From the NCBI GenBank assembly GCA_043228905.1, contig JBHGNT010000008.1, positions 5,704,001 to 5,768,000 of the forward strand: a stretch of DNA of 64,000 bases, given 5' to 3'. Below the pieces are notes generated by a model. The model did not search any database. It was not told the DNA's origin and was given only the letters and a program-made list of their open reading frames with translations. Made by a program: the position numbers and the translations under genes. Origin of the DNA: Azolla caroliniana (taxonomy: Eukaryota > Polypodiophyta). This document shows, in pieces, positions 1 through 10,174 of the stretch (position 1 is its first letter; the number at the start of each line of letters is the position of its first letter).

Positions 1-330
1 CTTAATTACTAAATCAATAACGATTACAACCGGCAAGCCGACAAAGGACCCAACTCAGGCGAACACACACACACACCCCTACTGCACTCAAGCAAAGGAA
101 ACTCAGTCTGAAATCCTGCAGAGAATGACGAACGATGGAGGAGAGAGCTCGGTCCCAGTCTGGCAGCACTTCGTCCTCGCTCCTAAAACGCGATCCCTTC
201 ATCCGCCTTCTTACTTCCCTTTTATAGGCCGTCGAGGCAAGCCGTTGCACCCTCGTTTTCATCAATTTATTCTCTGTCCTTTCGGACAGAGATACTCTTG
301 GATTTCCTAGACATTCAATGTGTCACATCT
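1..330 (-). repeat. LTR-like promoter region, probably 3' LTR of gypsy C
   Basis: Read on the minus strand, this stretch has a TATA-like CCTATAAAAG at about 228-237, a downstream leader-like region with a short GT microsatellite, and it lies just beyond the 3' end of the gypsy C integrase. That is where a 3' LTR is expected. Neither end of the LTR can be fixed because the window starts inside it and no partner LTR was identified. It could also be unrelated promoter-like sequence. Confidence 0.3.
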
Positions 331-405
331 AGTCTATCTACACCCATCGTCCTACTCCTAGTTATGTAGAAGGTATTAATTGGTGTGGGAAAGTGTAGGG
401 CCGGT

Positions 406-1860
406 TCATGCGCCCAGCTTCGCCGATTCCGCTTTTGGCCGGTTTTCTTCACGATAGCGTGTTTGAAAGACCAATACGGCCTTCCCAACAGCAAAACATT
501 TCTCCCTTGTGCCCCGTTGTTGATCTACGAATGCTTTACGCCGTCGCTGCTCTTGCTCGAGTACGGCCATACTATGGACCCGAGCCTCGCCTAATTCGAG
601 AAGTTGTTGTAGCCGTATTTGCTCGGACTTGCCTTCTAACAATCGGTCTCGTACTTGAATTCTCAAACTGGGCACCTCGAATTCGATGGGCATTACGGCT
701 TCTAACCCAAACACGAGCTAGTAGGGTGTGGACTGTACGCTAGTTTTGTAACTCGTTCAATATGCCCACAAGGCGTTGGTATCCCAATCTGTCCTATTCT
801 CATTCATGATCTTTTTCATTATGGTCTATAAGGTCTTGTTTGTGGACTCCGCTAACCCATTCACCTTCCGGTAATATGGCGTGTTCTTCTTATGCACTAC
901 GGTGTAATGGTGTGTTAGCTCATAAATGAACGAATTCAGAAAGTGGCTACTTGATCATTCATGAGCTCGATTGAGCAACCAAAACGACACCAAATGTATT
1001 CGTAAAGAAATTTTGTCGTGGATGCCGCCGTATTATCCCGTAACGCTTTTGCTTCTACCCACTTCGTGCAGTAATCCGTGGCTACGAGAATGTACTTATT
1101 GCCCGTCCACGCCGTTGTCGGCGTAAAGGGACCGACAAAATCCAGACTCCATTTTTGGAATGGATCCAGCGGAAGAACCGGTTGGTGCGTCATCCGTAGG
1201 TTGCCCCAACCATTGACATAGATCACACTGTCTATAGTATTGATATGTGTCTTTCTATTAGTTGGCAACCATAACCTTGCTTGCCATATTTTTTGGGCCG
1301 TAACATCGCCCACGTAATGTCTTCCAACTGTACCGCAATGAGCTTCGCGCAGAACGGCTTCCTTTTCATCCTGGCATATCCCGCATCACCAGATCCCATC
1401 ATTGCCCTTGTGGTGAAAAACCCCTTTGACCAGGCAAAAGTTACGACTGCGGACTAGCAGTCGTTTCTTCTCATCCATCGTTAGCTACGGAGGTGGCAGT
1501 CCCGTAATCAAAAAGTACGTCATTTCCACCAACCAACGATCCGGAAAAATTGTTCCTCCTTGTGATGCCCTAGTCGCGATCCTCAGAATGTCTGAATCAG
1601 GAAAGTCTTCATCGCCATTATCTACTCGGCTTAAGAAATCAGCTACGACATGCTTCATGCCTGGCCAATGCTGAATTGCGAAGTCGAACTCCTAGAGCAG
1701 CAACATCCATCTGGCCAGCCGGGCATGCCAAAAGTGTTACCGATTAGGAACACTGTCTACTCTCAGTCCTTTGAGGTACACTTCAAGGTGATTGCGGTGC
1801 AAGGAATAGATCCGTAGGTGCGCGAAGCATAACAGGATTACAAAGCAACACGTATCGTGG
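406..1860 (-). pseudogene. Gypsy C pol remnant: RNase H tail and integrase
   Basis: The minus strand carries broken Ty3/gypsy polymerase. From high to low coordinates: a decayed RNase H end and connection (LARWMLLL, then VADFLSR, about 1610-1860, with an in-frame stop), an integrase zinc-finger region near 1210-1380, the catalytic core (DFVGPFTPTTAWTGNKY and CTKWVEAKALRDNTA, 936-1180), and the C-terminal part at 406-714 (FGLEAVMPIEFEVPSLRIQ, then RRRKAFVD). The core closely matches element A at 36874-37653 in the same order, so C belongs to the same Tat-like lineage. Several stops and frameshifts make it inactive. The reverse transcriptase that should lie between this block and the gag at 2220-4525 is missing, so C has a large internal deletion or was rearranged. 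Confidence 0.75.
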
Positions 1861-2215
1861 GGGTGTGAAGGGAGACGGCTACAACCGAAGCTCACCAGTG
1901 TGTAATCTCGTATACACACTCACCCTACGCTTACTAGGCCATAGTTACCAACAGAGTGCTACACCGTAGCAATAGACGACTTACACAGACATGAGAATCA
2001 GAGAAGATAGTATTGTATTATCAAAAGGGTAGCTCCCAAAATACACGCTAACTCTTACAAAGGATTTCCACCCTTTATATACACAGGTCTTTTAGTCCGT
2101 TACGCTCCTAGCGTGAACCGTTACGTGCGTTTCTTTAACGCTTCTAATAAAATATTCTATTCGTCTAAGCGTTAGGTCCGGCGGAAAAAAAACCCATAGG
2201 CAAACCTCTGCTGAG
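1861..2215 (-). other. Unclassified segment with LTR-like core promoter
   Basis: This block sits between the truncated RNase H and the gag of element C, where protease and reverse transcriptase should be. On the minus strand it contains a good TATA box (TGTGTATATAAAGGG, near 2076-2090) followed by leader-like sequence. It may be an inserted solo LTR or deletion filler. I could not find matching terminal TG/CA ends or a target-site duplication. Confidence 0.25.
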
Positions 2216-2219
2216 GTGG

Positions 2220-4525
2220 CGGGGGACATCATGCCATGGCTGCATGTTGTGTTTGAGTAGCTCTTCGAGTGTGAATTCTACTTCTTTAGCGAGTATAGGT
2301 TGTAGCTCGTAATTGTCAGTCACGAAGGTGTCGATGTAGCTCTGTACTTCACATAATCTTAGTTGTAACTTTAGATTTAATATTTGTTGGAGCAGGATTG
2401 TGCTGACTTTGTTAATTGGAGTAGATTGAGAGATGGGGGTGTCAGTTGGCGTTGTGGTGAGGGGGGGCGTATCTGCTTATCGGGGTGGCGGGTTTACCCA
2501 TTCTTCTAGTTGGTCTACATTTAGAATTGGGAGGCTAAGCGACCCTTTGATCTGTTCATGGTGTATGAGTTTGATGTATTCTTTGACCTTTTGTTTTCCA
2601 GCTATTGGGTTTGGGTACGCTGCTAGGTGTGCGGATAAGTCTTGGTTAGGGTTGGTGGTTACCGCTTCTACGTCTCCTTGAGGTTCTTGATCTTACTTGG
2701 AGGTCTTCGTGGATGCGGTCTTTTAAGATTTTCGCTTCTTTCATGTGATCGTGGGAAGGCCCTGGTCATGACACTTCAAGTTATGAGCTACTCTTTGAGC
2801 TCGTGTGATGACATTCGCGCCAGTCGTTGATGGTACTATGGATAATAGGTTGGTGCTAATGCGTTTCTTTTTCTCTGAGCAGTCAGGTACCATGTGTTCT
2901 TTACCACACCCCGGGCATGATGCCTCCTGTTGGAACCACTCGATGAGGTCCTACGATTGTTAGTTGAGACTTTGTATTGGTGGTATTGATGGTGCTTCCG
3001 ATGGGGCATATCGTGGTCGTTGTGCAATCCGGTTGTAGTACTCATGTTTAGTTGGGCACTCGCTAACCATGTGTGGCCCTTGGCAATTGAAACATTTCAA
3101 TTATGGCCTTCTTAAACCATTGTTATTTCGATATCCCATCGGTGGGGCCGTCTGTTCTCCTCGTAAGACGTACATTGGTATTTGGTCGCCTTCGAAGTCC
3201 ACGAAGTGAGAAAGCACCTCTTCTTCACCGACATACTCCCATTATGGGTCTTCATATTCTGAGGTACCCCCCCCCCCCCCACCAACCTGAACATGGTTAT
3301 TAGTGGCATATTCTAGTTCGGCGAGGCGAGCTCCAATGCCAGGTAGTAGGGGTTGTTGGGGAAGTATTGCGGGTAGTTGTGGGCAGCTAAGCAGTGGGGG
3401 TGATCGTGGGTGCTCGACCACTACTATTTGGCCATATCTTCCATTTGGGGCTTGCCAGTAGTTCTCTTGAGAGTGCATCACGAAGGCTTTGCACCACTTA
3501 CAATATTGAGGCCATTGTTGGTGGAGGGGGCATTCATGCCCGGTGTGATGGCCATGGCACACTACGCACCTTACGTTTTTTCTTTGGGCATATGCTTGGG
3601 GTCTTTCTATATGGGGTGGTCTCGGCGGTGTGGGTGGAGTGGGTTTCGAGGTTTTCTTGTGGTTGTTCATACGCGGTTGTGTGGGTATCCGCAACCCGCT
3701 CATTGAATCTTTAAAAGTCATCACTACGGTGCAAGCTTCCGCGAATGACCGACACATCTTGGCGATGACGAAATTTTGGAGTGTGGAGTCAAACAACCCA
3801 TTGATGAAGTGCCTCATCAATTTGTCGCTTGACATTTTATTGCTCAGGCTACACCGATGGTGAAGACTTTTAATGTGGCGTATATAATCCCTAACTGTCT
3901 TGTTCGCTTCTTGCTTGAAGGCAAAATGTTGGTCGATCGTTTATTCCATCTACGAGTGAAGTTGATTAAAAAATCTTCAATGTCATACTCGAAGTCTGCG
4001 ACGATGTCTTCATTCAAAGTCCTAAACCAAATTCCAGTTTGGTCGTCGAGCATAAGCCCGAATGCGGCTACTTTGGTAACCTCTGTGAGAGGTTCATAGG
4101 CTCGACATATCTGTTTGAACCTCTTTACATGCTCATAAGCGTCGCCGAAACTGAGGATGTGAGGTACTATTTTAGAGATGGAAGTGCTCTTCCTGCTATT
4201 GTTTGTGGGGTTTCTTGAGTTGTCCGCAGGTACTTGTTCTTTTTCCATCAATCGCATGCAACTCTTGCATTGTGTCCTGTATGTGTCGCTCTAAATTGAG
4301 TGGGTCTGCCATTGGGCTCTCCTGTAGTGGGGGTGTGTTGAGAGGTACTTTGGTTTCCAGGCTTGGTGGGAGGTTCATGTTTGGTAGTGTCCCTGGGGTT
4401 AACCACCCTCCATGGTATCCAGTCGGGTTAGATGGTCCAACACCGTGTGTTTGATTGGTTTCCGTGAACTCTTCTTGGTGTGTGGGTCGAGTTTTGAACA
4501 TCCCCGTCAATGAGGATCCAGCCAT
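2220..4525 (-). pseudogene. Gypsy C gag remnant
   Basis: Minus-strand reading frames in tandem look like one decayed Ty3/gypsy gag. The start is near 4525 (MAGSSLTGMFKTR) with a Pro/Thr-rich N-terminus. A capsid-like region follows at 3844-4257 (FGDAYEHVKRFKQICRAY, then WFRTLNEDIVADFE), continues at 3242-3835, and has two knuckle-like motifs: CVVCHGHHTGHEC near 3510-3545 and CPGCGKEHMVPDC near 2890-2930. Only the pattern C-x2-C-x4-H-x4-C supports nucleic-acid binding. A run of 14 C at 3267-3280 encodes a polyglycine stretch and is a likely slippage site. At least three frame changes are needed, so the gene is dead. It probably belongs to the same element as the integrase remnant at 406-1860. 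Confidence 0.6.
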
Positions 4526-4759
4526 ATGTATGGTGAAGGATTTTGGATTTTCCTTGTGTTGTCTCGACGTCGAACTTCATGGGTTTATCGAACTTTGATC
4601 CTTCGGCGAACTTTGCGGGTTCGTCAAACTTTGATCTTTTGTTGAAAGATGATATTTCGTCAAACTTTGGTCAAAAAATTTGAATTTCAAATTTTGATTT
4701 TCATGTAGACAATAAGAGTAATGAATATGTTTATTAACCCTCTTTGGTAAGAGGTCTAC
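4526..4759. other. Non-coding leader-like sequence with short degenerate repeats
   Basis: Upstream of the C gag on the minus strand. A degenerate motif resembling CGAACTTTGATC recurs several times at 4575-4670. The remainder is AT-rich with no coding signal. It ends at TCTAC (4755-4759), the target-site duplication of chromovirus B1. Confidence 0.4.
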
Positions 4760-5208
4760 TGTTTGGAATAATACTAAAACAAAGAGAGAATTAGTACTCG
4801 AAAAGGGAAGTACTATTAGTACTAAGAGGACGGGACTGCGTAAGACTCCCGAGAGAGGAAGAGAGAAGAGGAGAGAGATAGCGAGGATGAGAGAGAGAGA
4901 GAGAGATGATGATGATGATAACAGAGGATATATTATGTGAAGAGTAAGTACAAAAGGGCTATAAGGCTTAAGACTGGCGTTGAACCAATTTGGTTCAAAA
5001 TAATGCCTAATGCCTTCTTTTATAGTGTTCTCAGGAGTAATCCTGAAGCTTCAAGAATGTTCTAGAGAAATCTAGAATATACATTAATTTCCTATAATAA
5101 AACTTAAATGAAAATAATATCTTACGTATTACAATAGATGGTATAATGGTTAAGAGCTCGACCCATATAACATAAGGTCATGGGTTCGAGTGTTGCCATA
5201 TCATGACA
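4760..5208 (-). repeat. B1 3' LTR
   Basis: Matches the other B-family LTRs throughout: TAGTACTA-rich end, GA-rich tract near 4855-4905, TATA box, heat-shock element, tRNA-like A and B boxes and the terminal CATATCATGACA. The outer terminus is altered to TGTTTGG. Confidence 0.88.
5018..5063 (-). promoter_or_regulatory. Heat-shock element plus TATA box, B1 3' LTR
   Basis: Four contiguous alternating GAA/TTC pentamers occupy 5044-5063 and a CTATAAAAG box lies near 5018-5024, downstream in element orientation. This arrangement recurs in all B LTRs of the window. Function is inferred from the HSE consensus only. Confidence 0.65.
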
Positions 5209-5222
5209 CTATCTCCCCCTTA
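5209..5222 (-). other. B1 polypurine tract
   Basis: On the minus strand AAGGGGGAGATAG lies directly before the 3' LTR, the expected site of plus-strand priming. B2 has a comparable GGGGGGATAG at 23204-23214. Confidence 0.75.
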
Positions 5223-7041
5223 AGACGACAAGTGGAACGAGTCGACGCTGATTGTGGACCGGGTTTGTTCGGATACTTTCGATGGAACTTAGCAAAAAGA
5301 TCCTGAGCATTGGCGACATGCTCGATGGGTTCCCAAGTACGTTGGCTCGGCCTATAGCCGAGCCAATCGACCAAATAATAAAGTTTGTTGCGAAAAAGTT
5401 TGGAATCGAGGATGGCAGCAACTTCATACTTCGGGCCGGCTTCCAACTCAAGCGGGGGCAGCAGTGGTGTAACACAATTGGGAATAGTGTTTGCTTTATC
5501 AGGTTCAAGAAGAGAGCTATGGAAAACCGGATATATCTAACGATGCGGAGGGAGATCAAGGCGGAACGTGACATCATTAACCTTACTAGTAATACGGAAA
5601 GGACGACGTAAGAGCCATACTCGATCTCCGATGGCAAAAGAGGAGGGAAGCCGATGACGATCCACATAAGTCTTCTGTGTGTGTTGAGCATGACGAAGAT
5701 GAGTAGAGAGATCCATCTAGATCTAGCGTAGCCTTTCCAAATGATCCTCGGCAAGAGGATTGGTAGGTAGCTTCGGGGTGTCGATCACCAACCAGCGAGG
5801 ATGAGAACCGGTATAAGCGTAAAATGGGGAGACCCGAGTCGAGTGAACAACATTATTATATGAAAACTCCGCAAAGTGGAGAATCTCGGCCCAATCGTCC
5901 TGTTGATAACTCAGAAAACACCAGAGATATTGTTCCATCGTTTGGTTTGTTCGTTCCGCCTGGCCATTGGTCTAGGGATGGTAGCCGGAGGAGAGGTTGC
6001 AAGAGACCTTGAGCATCTTGAAGAGATGCTGCCAAAATTTGGAGGCGAATTGAGGTCCTCGGTCACTGATGATACTATCTAGGAGGCCATGATGTTGAAA
6101 TACCTCACGCATGACAAGGGCAGCGGTTTCCTCGCTAGTGATAGCCTTAGTACACGGCACAAAATGTGTCATCTTAGTATATCGATCAACGACTGTTAAG
6201 ATAGCATCGAACCCCTTCGAGACCGGCAGATCTGTGATAAAATCAAGACAAATAGACTACCATGGCTTACTTGGAATCGGTAAGGGTTCCAACAAGCCAT
6301 ATGGATGGTGTCGGGGCATCTTTGCTCGACAGCAAGCATCACAAGTCCAAACGTAGTCATCGACAAAACGTCGTATATGGGGCCACCAAAAAGATCGTTG
6401 ACCGAGATCCAACATCTTAGTGCTACCGAAATGTCCCGTCGTATGGGTGTCGTGACAATTTTGGACGATTTGCAGGTGACAGGAGCAATCGGGGACATAT
6501 ACAAGTTTTTAAAGAATAACAAACCATCATGATATTCGAATTGACAGCAAGCATCACAAGTCCAAATGTAGTCATCGGCAAAACGTCGCATATGGGGCCA
6601 CCAAAAAGATTGTTGAACGAGATCCAACATCTTAGTACTACCGAAATGTCCCGCCGTATGGGTGTTGTGACAATTTTGGACGATTTGAAGGCGACAACAG
6701 CAATCGGGGACATATACAAGTTTTTAAAGAATAACAAACCATCCTGATATTCGAATTGTCGGTAGTCCATACCTGGTTGTTGAGATTGGGAACAGGATGC
6801 CCGAGAGGTATCAATGTGCGCCAAAATGTCTTGAGCAAAACTGTGTGTCTTCAAGTTCGCACGTATGGCATCGGTAATCCGGGAATCCATTGGTGTGTGA
6901 AAAATCCACATTGTGTGCAATCGTGTTGGTCCCAAGATTACTTTCTTTTGATTATCAAACATTGGATCACCAGGACGAGGTGCAAAATATGAATGTCGTG
7001 ATAGCGCATCTTCTTTTCCTTGCTGCTTCCCCGGTCGATAT
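5223..7041 (-). pseudogene. B1 integrase and chromodomain
   Basis: This is the 3' half of the B1 polyprotein on the minus strand. Around 6200-7000 lies the integrase zinc-binding region, partly duplicated. The catalytic core follows at 5972-6172 (MTHFVPCTKAITSEETAALV, then IISDRGPQFASKFWQ with the second Asp), then 5723-5938 (ILHFAEFSYNNVVHS), a GPF/GPY-type region, and a C-terminal chromodomain at 5201-5446 (YEVAAILDSKLFRNKLYYL, then WLGYRPSQRTWEPIEHV). In chromoviruses that domain is thought to steer integration to chromatin marks; here this is family knowledge only. Frameshifts separate the modules, so it cannot make a complete protein. Confidence 0.82.
6328..6757. repeat. 215-bp tandem duplication inside B1 integrase
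   Basis: The segment beginning GACAGCAAGCATCACAAGT occurs at 6328 and again at 6543, an offset of 215 bp, and the similarity extends through the unit. It duplicates the integrase zinc-finger region. Because 215 is not a multiple of three it also shifts the frame. Confidence 0.85.
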
Positions 7042-7084
7042 TGTTGAGAAATCGTTCGGAATTAATGACAATAAGCGAACTGTG

Positions 7085-9607
7085 TGTTGAGAACTCGACG
7101 TTCCTTATGTCCGACGCTCGGCCACAACCGAGATTCTTTTCATACACAGAAAAAACAGGTAATGAACCGCGACACAAAAGAGGAGAAATGGTACACAGGA
7201 GGTATACGTGGAAAACCCCAAAATAGGGGAAAAACCACGGCAGCCCACAAGATGCAAACTGTCACTATGTAGAAATATACAACAGTGAGATCACTGAGGC
7301 AACGACCTCGTGCTCTCAGATCTTCGCCACAGGCGGCGGTTACAACAGAGGCAACGACCTCGTCTCTCTCTCTCTCTCTCTGTACAGTTACGCGCTCTGA
7401 TTTCTTCTTGCACCAACAACGAAGAATAACAACAAAAACGACAACTGCTAACAACCTAAAAGTTTGCCCTAAGTCATATTTATACTAATATGACTTTTCG
7501 GCTATTTACAAATGTAGCCTCGATGGGCTCCATCCGGCTCTCCGCAGTCGGGTACTCCTCATCCGGTTCATACCGGGCCTACACCATCCGACTCTCCGCA
7601 ATCGGGTTCTCCCCATCCGGTTCATACCGGGCCTACACCATCCGACTCTCCGCAGTCGGGTTCTCCCCATCCGGTTCATACCGGGCCTACACCATCCGAC
7701 TCTCCGCAGTCGGGTTCTCCCCATCCGGTTCATACCGGGCCTACACCATCCGACTCTCCGCAGTCGGGTTCTCCCCATCCGGTTCATACCGGACCTACAC
7801 CATCCGACTCTCCGCAGTCGGGTTCTCCCCATCCGGTTCATACCGGGCCTACACCATCCGACTCTCCGCAGTCGGGTTCTCCCCATCCGGTTCATACCGG
7901 GACTACACCATCCGACTCTCCGCAGTCGGGTTCTCCCCATCCGGTTCATACCGGGCCTACACCATCCGACTCTCCGCAGTCGGGTTCTCCCCATCCGGTT
8001 CATACCGGGCCTACACCATCCGACTCTCCGCAGTCGGGTTCTCCCCATCCGGTTCATACCGGGCCTACACCATCCGACTCTCCGCAGTCGGGTTCTCCCC
8101 ATCCGGTTCATACCGGGCCTACACCATCCGACTCTCCGTAGTCGGGTTCTCCCCATCCGGTTCATACCGGGCCTACACCATCCGACTCTCCGCAGTCGGG
8201 TTCTCCCCATCCGGCTCATACCGGGCCTACACCATCCGACTCTCCGCAGTCGGGTTCTCCCCATCCGGCTCATACCGGGCCTACACCATCCGACTCTCCG
8301 CAGTCGGGTTCTCCCCATCCGGTTCATACCGGGCCTACACCATCCGACTCTCCGCAGTCGGGTTCTCCCCATCCGGTTCATACCGGGCCTACACCATCCG
8401 ACTCTCCGCAGTCGGGTTCTCCCCATCCGGTTCATACCGGGCCTACACCATCCGACTCTCCGCAGTCGGGTTCTCCCCATCCGGTTCATACCGGGCCTAC
8501 ACCATCCGACTCTCCGCAGTCGGGTTCTCCCCATCCGGTTCATACCGGGCCTACACCATCCGACTCTCCGCAGTCGGGTTCTCCCCATCCGGTTCATACC
8601 GGGCCTACACCATCCGACTCTCCGCAGTCGGGTTCTCCCCATCCGGTTCATACCGGGCCTACACCATCCGACTCTCCGCAGTCGGGTTCTCCCCATCCGG
8701 TTCATACCGGGCCTACACCATCCGACTCTCCGCAGTCGGGTTCTCCCCATCCGGTTCATACCGGGCCTACACCATCCGACTCTCCGCAGTCGGGTTCTCC
8801 CCATCCGGTTCATACCGGGCCTACACCATCCGACTCTCCGCAGTCGGGTTCTCCCCATCCGGTTCATACCGGGCCTACACCATCCGACTCTCCGCAGTCG
8901 GGTTCTCCCCATCCGGTTCATACCGGGCCTACACCATCCGACTCTCCGCAGTCGGGTTCTCCCCATCCGGTTCATACCGGGCCTACACCATCCGACTCTC
9001 CGCAGTCGGGTTCTCCCCATCCGGTTCATACCGGGCCTACACCATCCGACTCTCCGCAGTCGGGTTCTCCCCATCCGGTTCATACCGGGCCTACACCATC
9101 CGACTCTCCGCAGTCGGGTTCTCCCCATCCGGTTCATACCGGGCCTACACCATCCGACTCTCCGCAGTCGGGTTCTCCCCATCCGGTTCATACCGGGCCT
9201 ACACCATCCGACTCTCCGCAGTCGGGTTCTCCCCATCCGGTTCATACCGGGCCTACACCATCCGACTCTCCGCAGTCGGGTTCTCCCCATCCGGCTCATA
9301 CCGGGCCTACACCATCCGACTCTCCGCAGTCGGGTTCTCCCCATCCGGCTCATACCGGGCCTACACCATCCGACTCTCCGCAGTCGGGTTCTCCCCATCC
9401 GGCTCATACCGGGCCTACACCATCCGACTCTCCGCAGTCGGGTTCTCCCCATCCGGTTCATACCGGGCCTACACCATCCGACTCTCCGCAGTCGGGTTCT
9501 CCCCATCCGGTTCATACCGTTTCGGCCTCGGCCTGTCGGCCTCGGCCGAGTTTGTTCGTCGGCACTGTTCTTCTCCCTTCCCATCCGGAGGGACCTGTCT
9601 ACCAACA
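7085..9607 (-). mobile_element. Solo LTR alpha with giant internal minisatellite
   Basis: Begins TGTTGAGAACTCGACG and ends CTACCAACA in plus orientation, flanked by a perfect CTGTG duplication (7080-7084 and 9608-9612), and inserted in LTR beta. It shares the CGCTCGGCCACAACCGAG-type segment, the block with ACGTGGAAAACCCC, a CT-rich tract, and the TATAAATA promoter region (near 7475-7495) with the solo LTR at 42098-42989 and the LTRs of E and G. About 2 kb of its 2,523 bp is the 54-bp array at 7532-9520, against about 300-400 bp of repeats in relatives. Confidence 0.87.
7532..9520. repeat. 54-bp minisatellite, about 36.8 copies
   Basis: The unit contains ATCCGACTCTCCGCAGTCGG, then a TTCTCCCC segment and ATCCGGTTCATACCGGGCC. 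Every copy is exactly 54 bp with few point variants, such as GGTTCA to GGCTCA in small clusters. Because 54 is a multiple of three and the unit lacks stop codons in at least one frame per strand, long reading frames appear on both strands (18-residue repeats). I regard these as by-products. Short palindromes inside the unit (CCGACTCTCCGCAGTCGG and CCGGTTCATACCGG) could form hairpins and drive slippage. Confidence 0.97.
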
Positions 9608-10174
9608 CTGTGCTGAAATACGAATTGTAGAAAATACCAGAAAGACAAGTTAGACGACTATACACAGAGATTTACGTGGAAACCCTAAAACGGGGAAAAC
9701 CACGGGTGAACAGATTTCTTCACTATACAAAGTGGATATACAACATCGAGAGGAATACAACACTCTGTCGAGTGTATCAACCGCATAGGGCTCTTCACGT
9801 CTACTGTTACTCACAAAACTATGGCGCGGCTCACACACACTCTCTCTCTCTCTCTCTCACGCACTCTCTACGTTCATACTGTTCTACACTTACTATTCTT
9901 CTCTACATACTCTCACAAAAAAGGTTTGCCCTAGTTGCATATATCCTTACACAACTTTCTGGCTATTTACATACGTAGCCCTCATGGGGTGCACACTCAG
10001 ACTATTTACAAATATAGTCTCCCGAGTTGGCTATTTACACAATTCCAGTTGAAGCCTCAGCCTATCGGCCTCAGCCGAGTTCCTCATCAACTCAGCTCCT
10101 ATTTTCCGACTCTTCGACTGTCGGCTTTCTGAACAGTCAGATCATCCTCCCACTGGAGGGACATTTTCCCAACA

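Larger units (their letters stand above)
7042..10174 (-). mobile_element. Solo LTR beta (copia-type), interrupted by LTR alpha
   Basis: A copia-like LTR without internal sequence lies in the B1 polymerase between RNase H and integrase. In plus orientation it begins TGTTGAGAAATCG and ends TTTTCCCAACA. The flanking five bases are GATAT (7037-7041) and AATAT (10175-10179), a duplication with one mismatch; uninterrupted copy B2 reads CGATATGTGATT across the site (about 25630-25645). LTR alpha (7085-9607) splits it; without alpha it is about 605 bp. A lone LTR flanked by a TSD is the usual result of recombination between two LTRs. Confidence 0.82.

Noticed and set aside
3103-3714. Plus-strand frames opposite the element C gag
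   Set aside because: They are antisense shadows of the minus-strand gag, with no recognisable motifs.
7532-9520. CRISPR-like regular repetition
   Set aside because: The units are directly adjacent with no unique spacers, and the array lies within a plant LTR.
7490-9665. Two long reading frames (708 and 719 residues) on opposite strands across the 54-bp array
   Set aside because: They follow from a stop-free 54-bp unit whose length is a multiple of three, inside a solo LTR. No start context, domain or non-repeat coding sequence supports a gene.
9841-9860. CT and GA microsatellites throughout the window as independent loci
   Set aside because: Most, such as 9841-9860, 7363-7380, 13385-13425 and 43967-43990, are regular parts of the copia or B LTRs rather than separate features.
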